From Lichenostomus cassidix (Eukaryota > Chordata > Aves > Passeriformes > Meliphagidae): DNA of 64,000 nt. Position numbers and translations under genes: made by a program. The notes beneath the pieces were generated by a model. That model saw only the letters and a program-made list of their open reading frames with translations. It made no database searches and was not told where the DNA came from. Positions 36,540 to 49,000 of the stretch are shown in pieces. Every line of letters starts with the position of its first letter. The first letter of the stretch is position 1. The stretch lies in NCBI GenBank assembly GCA_008360975.2, contig CM039183.1, positions 51,049,350 through 51,113,349 on the forward strand, given 5' to 3'.

Positions 36540-39500
36540 CTTGCCATTTATATTAGTGTTGTGTGGCTGGGGTAGTGACAGAACATTCCTCAGATAAACA
36601 TTCAGGTATACCAACACCATTTTTTCAGATTCTGTCTCTTCACTCTGCTTCTGCATTCCTTGTGACCCTCTTAATCCTTGGCATTCTTTAAACCAATTTA
36701 GGAGTACCTTGCCTTGCAGACAGAAAAAATACTTTTCTGGCACTAATCATAATAGTATAAGAGAGACAGAACCTCTGACATACTAACCTCAAGATACAGA
36801 TTATTTTGATCCAAAATTGTATGAAGAAGGACTGTTGTATTGGAAAAGAAGGTACTTTTTTATTTTATTTCTTCATTGGTCCAAACAACAGCACCTGTAT
36901 ATAGGTCTGTGAGATTTTCCCCACAGATTATTACTATAGGCATTCTATATTAGACATAACATTAGAAGTACAAAAAAGTGGTTACCATGACATTGTTATA
37001 GATGTGTGCTGAGGCCTATAGTTTTGTTCAGCTTGTTCCTTATTATTTAGTAATTTATAAACTGAATGTTTTTCTCACTTAAATAGTGGAATTCAGTTTT
37101 GGTGATCATCACTTCTAGTAATTGCCTGGCTGCAGCAGCGATCAAATAATTATGTTCCTGAAGCAAGTCTTTGTTTGGTGTTCATTTATGCCTCTTTCTC
37201 TATAGCGCCACCGTGGAGGGAGGATGGATGGCAGCCTCTTTAAGTGTTTTCCTTGCTCACTCCTCACCAGCCCGTATGGATGTGTCTTTGGCATGGACAG
37301 TTTGGTGTCACAGTTTAGTTTTTCCTTGGGGAACATGCTGCACTGAAAGGAAACTTCCCCCTTCATTACCCAGCCCTTTCTCCTGGCATTAATGGGTTTT
37401 AGTTGTTTTTTTTTTTTTTAACTGTGGGGAAAAACATTTTCACAGCTCTGAAAAAGGTTCATTCAGCCTTTCCATAATAGTTCAAGTGGTTGGTTTTCTT
37501 CTGGCTTCTGAAATACATTACAAATCACAATCTGGAAAAAGTTCTAATACGGTTCCAAGTCTTGCTGCTGAATTTGGATACGTTGCTGGGACTTACTTTG
37601 TAGCTCATCCTTAACAACTGACAAAATATTTACTCGGCACAGTGCAAAGAAGGCGAACTTTCTCCAAAATATTATACAGAGTTGGAGTCAGAACACAGAC
37701 AAAGAGGAAAAAAATTGGACCTGCCCACCAAGCCATTAGTTGAATAATTTTCCAGAATGTCATGAGAAAGAGCTTCATGAAATTACTTGCTGCATAGCTG
37801 CTTCTTGTGATACGGGAGTGGAGAGGGCAGCCAGGTCCCCAGTAGTGAGGACAGCATATTGCAGATACTGAAGTCTTAAGTGTATATTTGCACAGGCAGT
37901 TCCAGCAGGGAATATTCTTTACTGTTTATTAAACATTTACTTCATAAAAAGATGGTTTCCCTAAGCTGATCTTCTACATTCAAAATGAAGAGCAAAATTT
38001 TTAACCCAAGCTGGATCAGAGTGTTGTTTCCATTTTGGTGTTTTTACAGTGTTAGTTTTTCCCTGGGGAAAGGAGTATTAAACTATTAGAACCAGAGTGG
38101 AGTTTTTGAAGTGTGGTGTGCTGTTCATCTCTTAATCTAGAAAATGTGGGGTTTGTTTCACGGGTTTCACCCCACTTTTTTGAGAAACCACAGAGGGAGA
38201 AAAATTGCAGTAAATTAACTTAAGCACAGGAAAGCCCATAGTGACAAAACGGTAAGTCTGATAATAGTGGGGTTTATGCTGTTATGTTGTCTTCATGTGA
38301 TCCTTTGCAAAAGAGCCTCCCCAGTAATTATATTCCATTGTCTTTCTGACAGTGATACATTGTTGTTTCAGACCAAATAATACAAGATGTGCCCCGAAAT
38401 AAAATCACGCCTCACTGTACTTAAATGCAGTGCACTGTGGTCAGTATTTCTGGCAGATTCCTTATTCTCAGTGTATTTCTCCAAAAAAAAAAAAAAAAGT
38501 ATCAGACATAATGAGGCATAATAATTAAACCCTTCTGAAACTAAGGGGAAATGTTTTCATAAAACATTTGAAAAACATCAAAAGATGGTTTTGACAAATT
38601 TAGGCTACAATAAATTTATCTTACAACCACATTTATATGCATTGATGTCATGTTACTGTTTTTCCCATCTTGTTAAATTAATAAGAAATATACTGTCCCA
38701 ACTCTCTATAAAACAGCATGGCATAGCTACTATAGCTATAGAAATTTGGAGGGAGGGGATAAGAGTGAGGACTTTTTTTTTATTTAATAGTTTATACATT
38801 TGTCTTTGACAAATAGCAGTCACATGAATTTGCATTTTGGATGACTTATTTGTAAACTTGTTGTCATCTTTTTTGAGCCCCTAAGAAAGCAGATTCTTTG
38901 ATGGGTCCTCAGTGATCCAGATCAAAGGTGTTTGTAAGACTAGGAATAACCCACCACTTCCATACGTGAAAAACAGGTGTCATACACTTGTTTGGAAAAC
39001 CTGTAAAGAGTGCTGACTTTTCATTCACCCTGAGGCTCTGAAAAACAGACATGGATGTTCTGCAGCTGACTTTGTCTTGTAACTCAAAATACTAAAATCT
39101 GTTGTGTAGTGGTTTTCAGTTACTTGCTTTTTTTTGAAATGTTGTGTAACCTAAAGAAAATAGGGCTTTTCAGGGTTGTTTAAAAGTTCTATTTATGGTT
39201 CAGAAAACAAGACAGTCCAAGTTAATTACTATTTCAGTTGCTGACAAACTGGAAGCATGAACAAAAAAGGAAGATAAATAACCCTGAGAAGGATTTTGTC
39301 AATTACTCCTCCAGGGATACAGCTAAATTGTTACTATTTTTATATAAAACAAATGGGGAAACCTGTGCTGTATTTGAATATAGAATTTCATTTGTAAATA
39401 AGAGCAACATACCTACAAATCAACCAAGACTTCCTGACAAACCCAGTTGAGAGGAAATAATGAAATAACTGTCCAAATTGCTATTATCCCAGAAACCAAA

Positions 39501-42500
39501 CTATCCATATGCAGGAAGCATGGAATCAGTTGAATTTTAAACAACTGAACCATTCAAGTTACATCAACCTCATTATTACTACTTTTGTTTTGACATACTG
39601 TTTTATCAAGGGTTGAGATTTTCAGAAAATTGCATGAAAAGGTTTGCCCACACCTTTTTTCCTTAATATTAATGGAATATGTCCGGTCCAGCCTCTGCCA
39701 GCTCATTAAAAATACAGGTTTATAAAGAAAAACACAGGGGATTTTGATGGAGAGGGGGCACATTGAATCGTTTGCTCCCTCAGTTTTTATCCAGGCTTCA
39801 AAAGTATTTTCTGATGTGAGAGAGAAATGCTGGCGAATTATAGAAACACATTATTTTCTTCCCATTGTGTGTGAAAACAAAACCACACAGAGAAACCAAT
39901 CAAAACACAACAAGAACAAAAACCTCTGTGTAACTCTCAGCTTCTCCTGATAATTGATAAAATTAATTGATAAAATGGTCACATTTCAAGTTCTTCCTCA
40001 AACCAACTGCATTAGAGAATTTTGAAGATGTTTAAGAATCTGAAAAAGAGAAGTAACTCTGTATATAGTCTTCTACAAGGAAAGATCATAATATTTTAGC
40101 TCTGTATCTTCTGAAGAAAAAAAAAAAAAAGAGAAAGACTTAACATACCTATACAGCCCACCAAGCTCCAAGACTTTCAAGTGAGCCAGTACAGGGCCAT
40201 ACAGCAGCCAGAAGGGCACTGGAGCTCACTGATGCTGCTCTGCTGTGTCATGTATTTGGAGATGGGGTATGTGGAAAAGGAATGCGAAAAGGAACGTAAA
40301 ATTAACGCTCTTCTTCTTTGCCTTTTCTCATAATGAGTTTTAAGAAAATGCTACTGTTAGTATTGTGGTTTTTATAGTTCCTTTATTTCGTTTGTTCTTG
40401 CCCTGATGCCCCAAGCTAAAGCTTGTTGGGAAAAAAGAGAAGAGAGTGTAAATTGCATTCTCCAATTTGATCTCACATTTTCACTTACAGTGCCCTACTG
40501 GGAGAAGCTGAACATGGACAAGGCTGCTGGAGCATTCCTCCACTGGCAACGAAATCAGTCATGACAGAATGTAACAAAGTCCTTTTCTTCCTCTAAAGCC
40601 ACCATTTGCCAGCCCCTTGCATCATTTATGTCTGAGGCTGATTTAGAAGAAATGTGGTAGCTAACATACATGAAAGCTCTTTTTGAATCTCTTGATGCTG
40701 TGGCAGTTTTGGTTTAGGTTGCCCGATGTTGCTTCCTTTCTATACCAAAGTGGATGTGGTTATATTTCTAAAAGTATTTTTGTCACTGTAGCCCATCTTG
40801 GTCAGGGAATTTTCTGCCAACATAAACCGCCTGTGCAGTTAGGGTTACATGGAGTATCTGTGTAGATACATCTCATAGTCTGCATTGTATTTTGGGAAGC
40901 TGACACCAATGGATTTAGTTAGGACCAGGTAGTGCAAGAGGTGAAGGGTTTGCATGTTTGCAGGCCAGCACTTGCTTTGTGTTCATGCTGACAAGAGCGT
41001 GGGTGTGATGGGGAGCCTGGGCTTCACTGTCACTCTTAAATTCAGTCCAGCAATCTTGCTCTTGCCTTTAGTATGGCTTCTTGGCCCTGGCATGGGCTGT
41101 CCCGAAACATGTCTGTCAGCCTGTTGAGAGAAGGTCAGCCATCACAATGTTTCAATCCCGTGCTTCTGTTTTCTGCTCCAGCATAGGTCTTGCCCTCCCT
41201 TTACATTCCTACCTTGTAATGAGGGTAGTGGTACAGTTGCTGTATTTATCAGTGAAAAGCTGTTATCTGAAATAAACTACAAGCCCTATTCCAAGACATA
41301 AATTATTACCTAATACCCAATTCTAGTGCTTGACATGCTTAAAATCACTTTGTCCAGCTTATGGAATAAATCCTGTACTTTAGATTGAGGAAGTCAGACT
41401 GCTTCTGTATACATAATTTACTTGATAATGTATTTGACAATGGTATAGTTGTATGTGAATTGCTGCAGGAATCTAATAAATTCCTCTTAAAGACTCTGAC
41501 ATAAATATAATTGTCTGTAATGAAAGCATGTATCTTTTGATTAACAAGTATAGATAGCTCTTTGACTGAGATGTTTTGTACCTCAGGTGTTAATAACTTA
41601 CTGTTAGATGTTTTCATGTATTTTCATTTTGGTTTTGCTGAGATACATTATAAATGTATCTATTTCAATTAGAAATTTTTGGAATCTTTACTTGAAAAGC
41701 AGTGTGGAACATAATCTTATCCAAAAAGCAACAGTGAACAGTGAAAGAGTAGATAAGTCAGAAGTGACTGCTATTTGGGATGAGAAACTGGCATACTGTT
41801 CTTTACTTCAGTTATGTCCATTCCTAAGTTGCATTTTTCAGAATTTTTTTTAAGTGGTAGAAGTGTAGACCAATTTTCTCTATTTACATTTATTCTGTCA
41901 CAGTATCTGTCATCAGGTCTGTGCATATAGGTAAAGATAAATTGCTTTGTTTGGTGGGATGATACTCCTGCAAGACACCACATTCTCTTTTTACCATAGT
42001 CTTCTTAACTGGCTGATTGTGTCCTTCCAGTAAAGAAATCATCAGAAATCATCTTAAGCAAGGCTTTTTCTGACTTTTCTTCCCTTCTCCATCTGGAAAC
42101 TATACATGAACATCCTTTAGCTATCGTGTTAGTTTACAGGAGCTAAATTTGACATGGCATGTAGCAGTGTCATCCTTAACTTTGTATCATCATCTGTTGT
42201 TCTGGTTAGCATCAAGCTCCTTTAAATGTCATAGTCTTTGTCTGCCCCAATCTTTTCACATTGAGTTATTTTATGCATATTAATAGACAATAATTTTGTG
42301 ATACAGATAAGGCTGTCTTCAGCTGACTTTTTTTTTAAATATAAAATTTCAGGGAAAAGAATCATGTCTTCCCCAGATGCCTTTAACCTTTGCAAACAGT
42401 ATTATGCCTTGTACTTACTCTGGAAGCTCTCTTATTTTTGCTTTTCTGTATGGCTTATCCGTCATGTCCACTTCTCAGTTTTACCAAAGAAAATCCCACA

Positions 42501-43535
42501 ATTCCCTCCCTGACCATGGCCTATCCTGTAGCATTACCTTAAATGCTGTTTGGAAGTTGGTTATGTTCATGTCATCATTCCCTATGCTTCCTTCATAATT
42601 AGGTATTCTTTAGGGTGCAGAGAATATGGTTGGCACAGGTCGTACAACTTCCAGAAAATAACCCTACCTGTGTACAGATCTCATCAGTTAGATAGATCTT
42701 TAGCAATAATCCTGTACATAGCTGTGAGTTATTCTTCCAAACTTTAGAAGATTTCTTTCCTACATCTTTTGCTTGGTTTGGTTTGATTTGACCTTGAAAC
42801 ATAACTGAGACCTATAGTGGGTAGCTAAGTATCATAAAATGGAGCAACAAACTCCTGAAGTTAACACTGTTAGTGCAAAAAACGCTAGATAGGGTGTGGA
42901 AGATTCCTCATCCAGTCCTGATAACAGTAAGCATGCTGCAAAAATATCTTTAGAGGATAAGGGTGGAAATGTGATGGACAAGCTGGTGAAAAATCCACTG
43001 ACCTTGGCTGGCTGCAAGGCTGCCTCTGGTGGATAATTTCCATCTGTTTCCTCTTCAGATGTGCAGAACATAGACATTGTATCATGTTCTGAAGTGAGGT
43101 ACTGAACTAAGGTACCAAGGGATGGGTAAAGTAAACGCATCATTTTCATCCTGCTCAAGAAACTCAGAGACAAGTGGCATCATCAGTATCATATATAAAT
43201 CTTCCACAACAGGAAACTGGCAAAGAGAGAGAAAAAGGTGACTGCTGTGAAGTAGGCTTTCTAGGTAGGTTGACTCTGTGATGTTTGTGCAATGTCTGCT
43301 GCCTGTGAGCTAGAATATAGATATGAAAATAAACATCCCTTTTCAATGTTAGCAACCTATAGTGTGAATTCTTGTCTTAAAAACTTCAGAATGATGTATG
43401 GATGACAGGCAACCCACCCTTCCTGCTCATACTTTGCAGAAATTTTCCTTCAAATGGGTGTATATTTTTGCAGTTCCTTGGAGGGGAGAGGAAAAAAATA
43501 TTTGGATGGCATACTGATGAGCTAAGGTAACATAA
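36540..43535 (+). other. Intron sequence without recognised mobile elements
   Basis: About 7 kb of AT-rich intron. It contains a T-run at about 37406-37420, a 16-A run at 38483-38498, an A-run at about 40117-40131, and a short tandem copy of AATTGATAAAATT near 39951-39976. Open frames, such as those at 42298-42747 and antisense 42832-43173, are short and unrecognised. Confidence 0.5.
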
Positions 43536-43720
43536 GAAGAACCTTTTCTACTGTGAAGGTGACTGAACACTAGATCAGGTTGCCCAGAGAGGCTGTGAAG
43601 TCTTCATTCATACTGATAATCAAAATTCAACTGCAGCCTTGTGCAATATGCTCAAGTAAAACCTTGTCTGAACAGTGAGCTTGGACTAGGAGATCTCCAG
43701 AGGTCCCTTCACACCTCAGC
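43536..43720 (+). mobile_element. CR1 LINE fragment, sense
   Basis: Recognisable CR1 blocks: GAAGAACCTTTTCTACTGTGAAGGTGACTGAACACT, GATCAGGTTGCCCAGAGAGGCTGTG and GGAGATCTCCAGAGGTCCCTT. The terminal ATTCTRTGATT repeat is absent or eroded, so the element is truncated at both ends. Confidence 0.85.
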
Positions 43721-45982
43721 TTTGGAAAAGTCTATCCTGTGCTTAGCAACTTAAGAAATGAATCTTTCATACCACAGAACAAAGCAGCAGCTAACATCAG
43801 TCCTGATTCAGGTGGCCTTTGCTTGACTGCACATGGCCTAAAATGCTGTCATTTGGCTTTTTGCTATTTTCCAGCATGAGAAATAGATCATTGCAAGCCA
43901 TCGTTACCAGCACAGGAAAACAAGAAGCCAAATTGTGCATTTGCTGACCTAAGTTTATTAGAGCAGAGATTCTTCAGCATAGTGAGGTAGTTGCAGAGGT
44001 ACGTCTGGCAGAGGTGTCAGGATAAGTTCATTACAAGCACACGGGAAAATTACTAATAATGTGTGAGTGGGCAGTGCAAAAGCTTTAGCAGATGCAATAG
44101 CAGCATGTGTTGCTGGCCCTGTGTGCCCTTGGAAAACTGTAAAATACTTCTCCATTGATTTCTGCATCTCTTGTAGGCAGCTGATGAAATGTCACTATTC
44201 TTCAAGCACAACGTGCAGAACCATCACTTTAGTGGCTGCTCTGGAGAGATTTACAGCCTTTGGAGCTTCGGCAACACAGATAGGGAAAGGTTATCTTCAT
44301 ATCTGCTTTTCTGCGTTTGCTGACAGGGAATTGCTTCTCACTGGCTACATAGATGAGATTTATGGTCTTTCCTCTTCAAGAGTGTACGATGTAATGTCTA
44401 CCCCACGTTGTCAATGTTCAGCAGGTGTTTGGAGTTGCAGTTTAGTGACTGATCAGACTTCAGCAGGAGGAGATGTGACATTGCTTTTAGAAGTTGCAAG
44501 AATTTAATTTCATAGGTTTTCACCTGCTTTAGCTGGAGGGTGAGAAGAAGGCATTTGAAACAGCTCATAACTATATAATTAGCTGAGGTTGATACTATGT
44601 GTAATTGCTGTAGATGACAATTTAATTTTGTGATGTACTTGAGAGGGTGTCTGTCTTTCCTAGGGTATTTGTACATTTTAGAAACCTTCTTGATGATTAG
44701 GAGAGGTTTGATCATGGTTTTTGGACAGAAGAGAAGGAAAATAGTGGAGGCCAAAGACAAGTGTGATTTTCTGCAAGTATTTTTTCATAAACCTGTTTAA
44801 AGGACAGTGCCAAGAAGGGATGAAGAGAAAAGTCAATGTATCACACTGAAGTGATATAGGAATTAGAAGGGAATCCTGTCTTGGTGTGAAGGATTTACTC
44901 AGTGAAATCAGGCTGGTTACTGAAAAAATGCCAACCCTTTCAAAACTGAGACCTGCAGAAGGAAGTAGAGACTTTGTTAGCATTTCAGTAAAGGAGTCAG
45001 ACATGAAGACTGTATTTTAAAAAATCTAATTTTTTTGGTATTTTTAACTTTTCCCCACCAACCTGTTCTTTCCACTGAAAAGAACAGTACTCTTAGACTG
45101 AGGATGCTGCGTCAGTGCAATCAACAGCTCTTGGAAGTAAGAGCTGCAGGGGGACATGATGAATAACCACATGGCTAGACTCCAGCCAAAACAATAAAAC
45201 CTGGAAAGACCATGACCCTGAGCAAGCTAAAAATTGCTAAATTCTAGTCCAGTATAGATAAAAGCACAATACCTAAATCCAAATAAAAAGAGGACAGGTA
45301 GAAATTGGTAGTGGGTTGATGAAGCTGTAACAAGGGCTTATAAAGAAACAAAAGAGGTGGCATGGGTCATTGTGAAAACAGATGATAGATGAGTATAGCT
45401 GGAGCAACAAAGCATTGTTTTTTGTTCCAAATGTCTGGGACATTTGGAGTCCCAGACAGAGTGAGTCTGGATCTTGATGAGGATGTGGACAGGATCGATT
45501 AACAGAGACAAGCGTTTCTTGAAATGAACAAATATTTGCTTCCCTAAAATTGCTGTCCCAATAAGCGAGCCAAGGACATGGCTTAGTGCTGCCTCCTGCC
45601 CCAGTGCACTCAGGGAGCAAAAGGAACTTCCAGTCCCTTGCGGGGCTGAGAAGGAGTAACACAGTTTTGGGGAAAACATAAGTCTCACCTGAGCTACAGA
45701 TAAGCTACTCTTGGCTGCAGATACAGAGCCCAGATTCCCACTCTTCATCATCACCTTAAGAGCAGCTCAGGCAAACTTGCTTTCAGGCATGAAGAGGAGG
45801 GACTGTGTTGTGCTCTGTTTCAAATCCATCCTCTCAGGAGGCAGGTGTGTTGGTGTCTTTTTCACCAACATAAACAGCTTGAGGAAATAAGATTTCTGAC
45901 AGCCCACAGAAGCTGTTACAGACCTCAAGTGAATCAAGCCAGGTAATCAAGCTAATAGGGAGGCATCAGAAAGATGAATCAC
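43721..45982 (+). other. Intron sequence with unrecognised open frames
   Basis: Contains a 146-codon sense frame at 44067-44507 that starts with GTG rather than ATG, and antisense frames at 44398-45754. None has a domain I recognise, or flanking splice or promoter signals that would argue for a gene. I treat them as chance frames. Confidence 0.45.
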
Positions 45983-46090
45983 TGTTATTTATATTGTGTG
46001 ACAGCTAGAGTCCTCCACCCTTTGTGCTTGGCACTGTACAAAGCACATACTAGAGGATGATCCTTGCCCTGAATTCTTGCTGTCTAAGGA
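45983..46090 (+). mobile_element. Ancient amniote interspersed repeat relic
   Basis: The series TTATTTATATTGTGTGACAGC, TTTGTGCTTGGCACTGTACA, AAGCACATAC, TGATCCTTGCCCTGAATTCTTGC, TGTCTAAGG matches, with decay, a repeat family common in reptile genomes. Its members read roughly TTGTGCTAGGCGCTGTACA, then a line of the type CAGTCCCTGCCCCAAAGAGC followed by TTACAATCTAAG. I am confident of the resemblance but not of the family name. Confidence 0.55.
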
Positions 46091-49000
46091 GAGTATGGAC
46101 TGCTACAACTTGTAGAAGTGGGAACAGGGCTGAATTTTACTAGCTGAGATCAGTAATGCTCGTTCACTTGTGGAATACTTTACAGGTTCACAGAAGGTTA
46201 TGGTAATTGCTTACATGGCCAAGCTGTTGCATGTGGTCTTTTGACAAACATGGTACAAGAGCTTTTATTCACACTTGAGTATACTAGAGCCAAAATTATT
46301 GTTGGCATCATCTTCTTGTCCTGTTGTATGTTCCCACAGAATCTGATTATTCTGCCTGTTTGGGTGACTAATTTCTCCTCCTTTTTCACTCTTAAAGACT
46401 GATTAAAATTTAATAACTTAAGTGAAATATTTGGGATTTATGGTGATTGTGACCTGGAACTTCACAAAGACAGTGATGTTATAAATAATGAATGACGAGG
46501 CTGCAGATTAATACCACTGAGATGACCACAGTGCAACCAAATGTTCTACTTACCATGGATATGGAGCCACAAATCTGAATTTGGATTTTTATAAATGCTC
46601 TTTCTAAAAAAAATTATAATAAAAACAAAGCATCCCAAACATGGATTACTAGTATTTGTATGCTAGGTTTTTCCTTATTTGTTTTCAATTGTGCTGAAAA
46701 ATGCTCAAATGATCTCTTACAACTTTTAAAAACAGAAATTAATTAGCTGCCTGTTTCAGGGACAGAGAGTGATTCAGATTCAGGATGTTTATTCTTCCTT
46801 GCTACTCTGATCATGCACACCTCCAAAGCTGCTAATAGTATTTTGTGTAGCTGTTTCATGTAGGGTGTCATGTCAACAGTTTTCTGCTCTGCATTTCTTG
46901 TAAGGACCACTTTCTTGTGTATCTCCATTTTTCCATCCTGCTGTCAGTTCTTGCAGTGTCATTTCCTTCTGTTCATGTTCCTTCCTTCCCACACACCTCC
47001 CTTCTCCCAGGTTAACAGCATGAATCCAGCCTAGAGCCTAACCCAGAGCTCAAGTGGAGCAGTTTGCAGCCATGGGGAGTTGCAGTGACCGTTATTGAGA
47101 TTGACAGAAAGAATAAAGCTTTCCACTTTTGTGAAGCATCTTCATAGCTACCATGGGAAGGTCTGTGACATATGGCAATAGCCATAAAGGAGGCTAAAGG
47201 TATAGACACAACATCAAGAGTACTTCCTGCAGCATATTCCAGTGCCAGACAGGACCTTTCCTTAATCAATCCTGGAAATTTAATGGGCAGTTCTAACCTG
47301 CTCACCATTCCCTTTCTGTTTCCACTGTTTACACAATTCAGATTTAAATAGGCACATAGTACCTCCTAACAACTTATTAAAAACAGAGTTCCTCTTGCAA
47401 TTCATTTTTTCCCTCCCACCACAAGCTCCACTGTGCCTGTGCAAACACCTGTGTGCTGCTCTGTGCCCAAGCCCTCTCTGCACACAGCCACAGCCTCTGC
47501 TTTGCATTAGCAGCCTTGCTTGAGCTTGGCATACGCTGTACCTAACACTTGGAGTTTGTATTCGTGTTCTCGTTTTGATCAGTCTGTGTGAGTGCCCAGC
47601 AAAGAGGAAGGTAGCCACCAGCTTATGTTGATAGATCTCCGGTGGCAAGTGTTCTCACCCTGTCGTCCCAGCTCTTCTCAGCCAGTTGCACCATATTTAG
47701 GGCAAATTTGAAGCTCAGCCAAGCTGACAGTCAAAGTTCCCCTCAATAAAGCCTCCAACAGCAGGAGGCTCCCGATGGTGTTGTCATTCTCATGCCTACT
47801 GCTCAGGTTTTTATTTTTTGCCCTAACACATGGGATATGCTAAACATGAGATGAAGGAATGGGTGGTTCTTAGATATGCATCATGAAATATGATACATAT
47901 CTGCGTGCTACAGATTTTGATTTTTCTTTACCAATTGTAGCAGCTGAAGCAGTGGCCCCTGCAGTGAAGTTGTATGATGATTTCTAGTCCAGTTTTCTTT
48001 CTCAAACTGCTTGTGAATTCCTGAAACTTTTGCTCTCTGAAGTACTCCAGGCTTTGTCTCTGTTTTACTTCAATCAGTCAACTAGGTTTTCTTCACTTTT
48101 CTTTGAAAAATGATTGAAGACTCCTTCAAAATCAAATCAGGCAAGTTACAAAGTTTGTTACCTGCACACACAAAGTGGCTTCATTCTGGAAACTGAAACA
48201 CAGCATGGAAGCAGCCTTTGGTCAGACATCATGTGTTTCATTGCCACTAGCTTTGGCTTCATTAGTCTCCCTGGCAAATGCCGAATGTGTGGAGTTGCTA
48301 ATTGTTTACATGAAGTAAAAATAAGGCGTTTACTCTTTTGTAGACAGGTGAATGTTGTCACTTGTAGGTAAAGCTTACACAGTAGTCAGGAGGATCCATA
48401 AGGCTTGTGTATGTAGGTTAAATTTAATTTTCTGAATCTTCAGTGGTTGAGTTTCAATATGTCTGTGAGCTCCATGTTCTGTGGCTGTGCTCAGTATAAA
48501 CTCAGGCATTGAGATGGGTGTGGAAATTAGCCCTCAGCCCTCCAGCTGGCACTGAAGTTGTTGTTCACGTAGCTGCATGTCAGTCTTCAGCTGCTTGGAG
48601 CTGTGTATGGAGAGCGGCAGGGGCCTGACCAGTTCTGTCAGCAGCTGAAGCTGGCTTGCAGCAGCTTGAGTCTCCCACAAGGGCATCCTGATACCCTCTA
48701 ATCCTCTCCTAGAGGGAGACAAAGCAGGAACTGCCAGGCTCTGTGCAGAGCAGCTTTACGCTGGCAGAGTCCTTCACATGTAGGGATTTCCTGAAGCCTG
48801 TGCATGATTGCTGGTGTGGAAGGACACAAAGGAGCCTGGTAGCTCCGAGGATCTGGATTCCAGACTTCAGTGGCTGTGTGGGAGGTCTGAGGGTGAAAGG
48901 CCCAGACCCAGGCATGCCTATATGCTCTTCCTCTCACCCATATCAGACTCCCATCTCCTTCCCACTTCCGCAAAAACTCCTGGATGTTTTGAGAAAAACT

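Noticed and set aside
36356..36743. Antisense frames with repeated Pro-Phe-Pro-Ser-Leu
   Set aside because: They are translations of the AAGGG microsatellite, not proteins.
44067..44507. 146-codon sense frame
   Set aside because: It starts with GTG, not ATG, has no recognisable domain, and lies within the AIG1 intron without splice or promoter context. Treated as chance.
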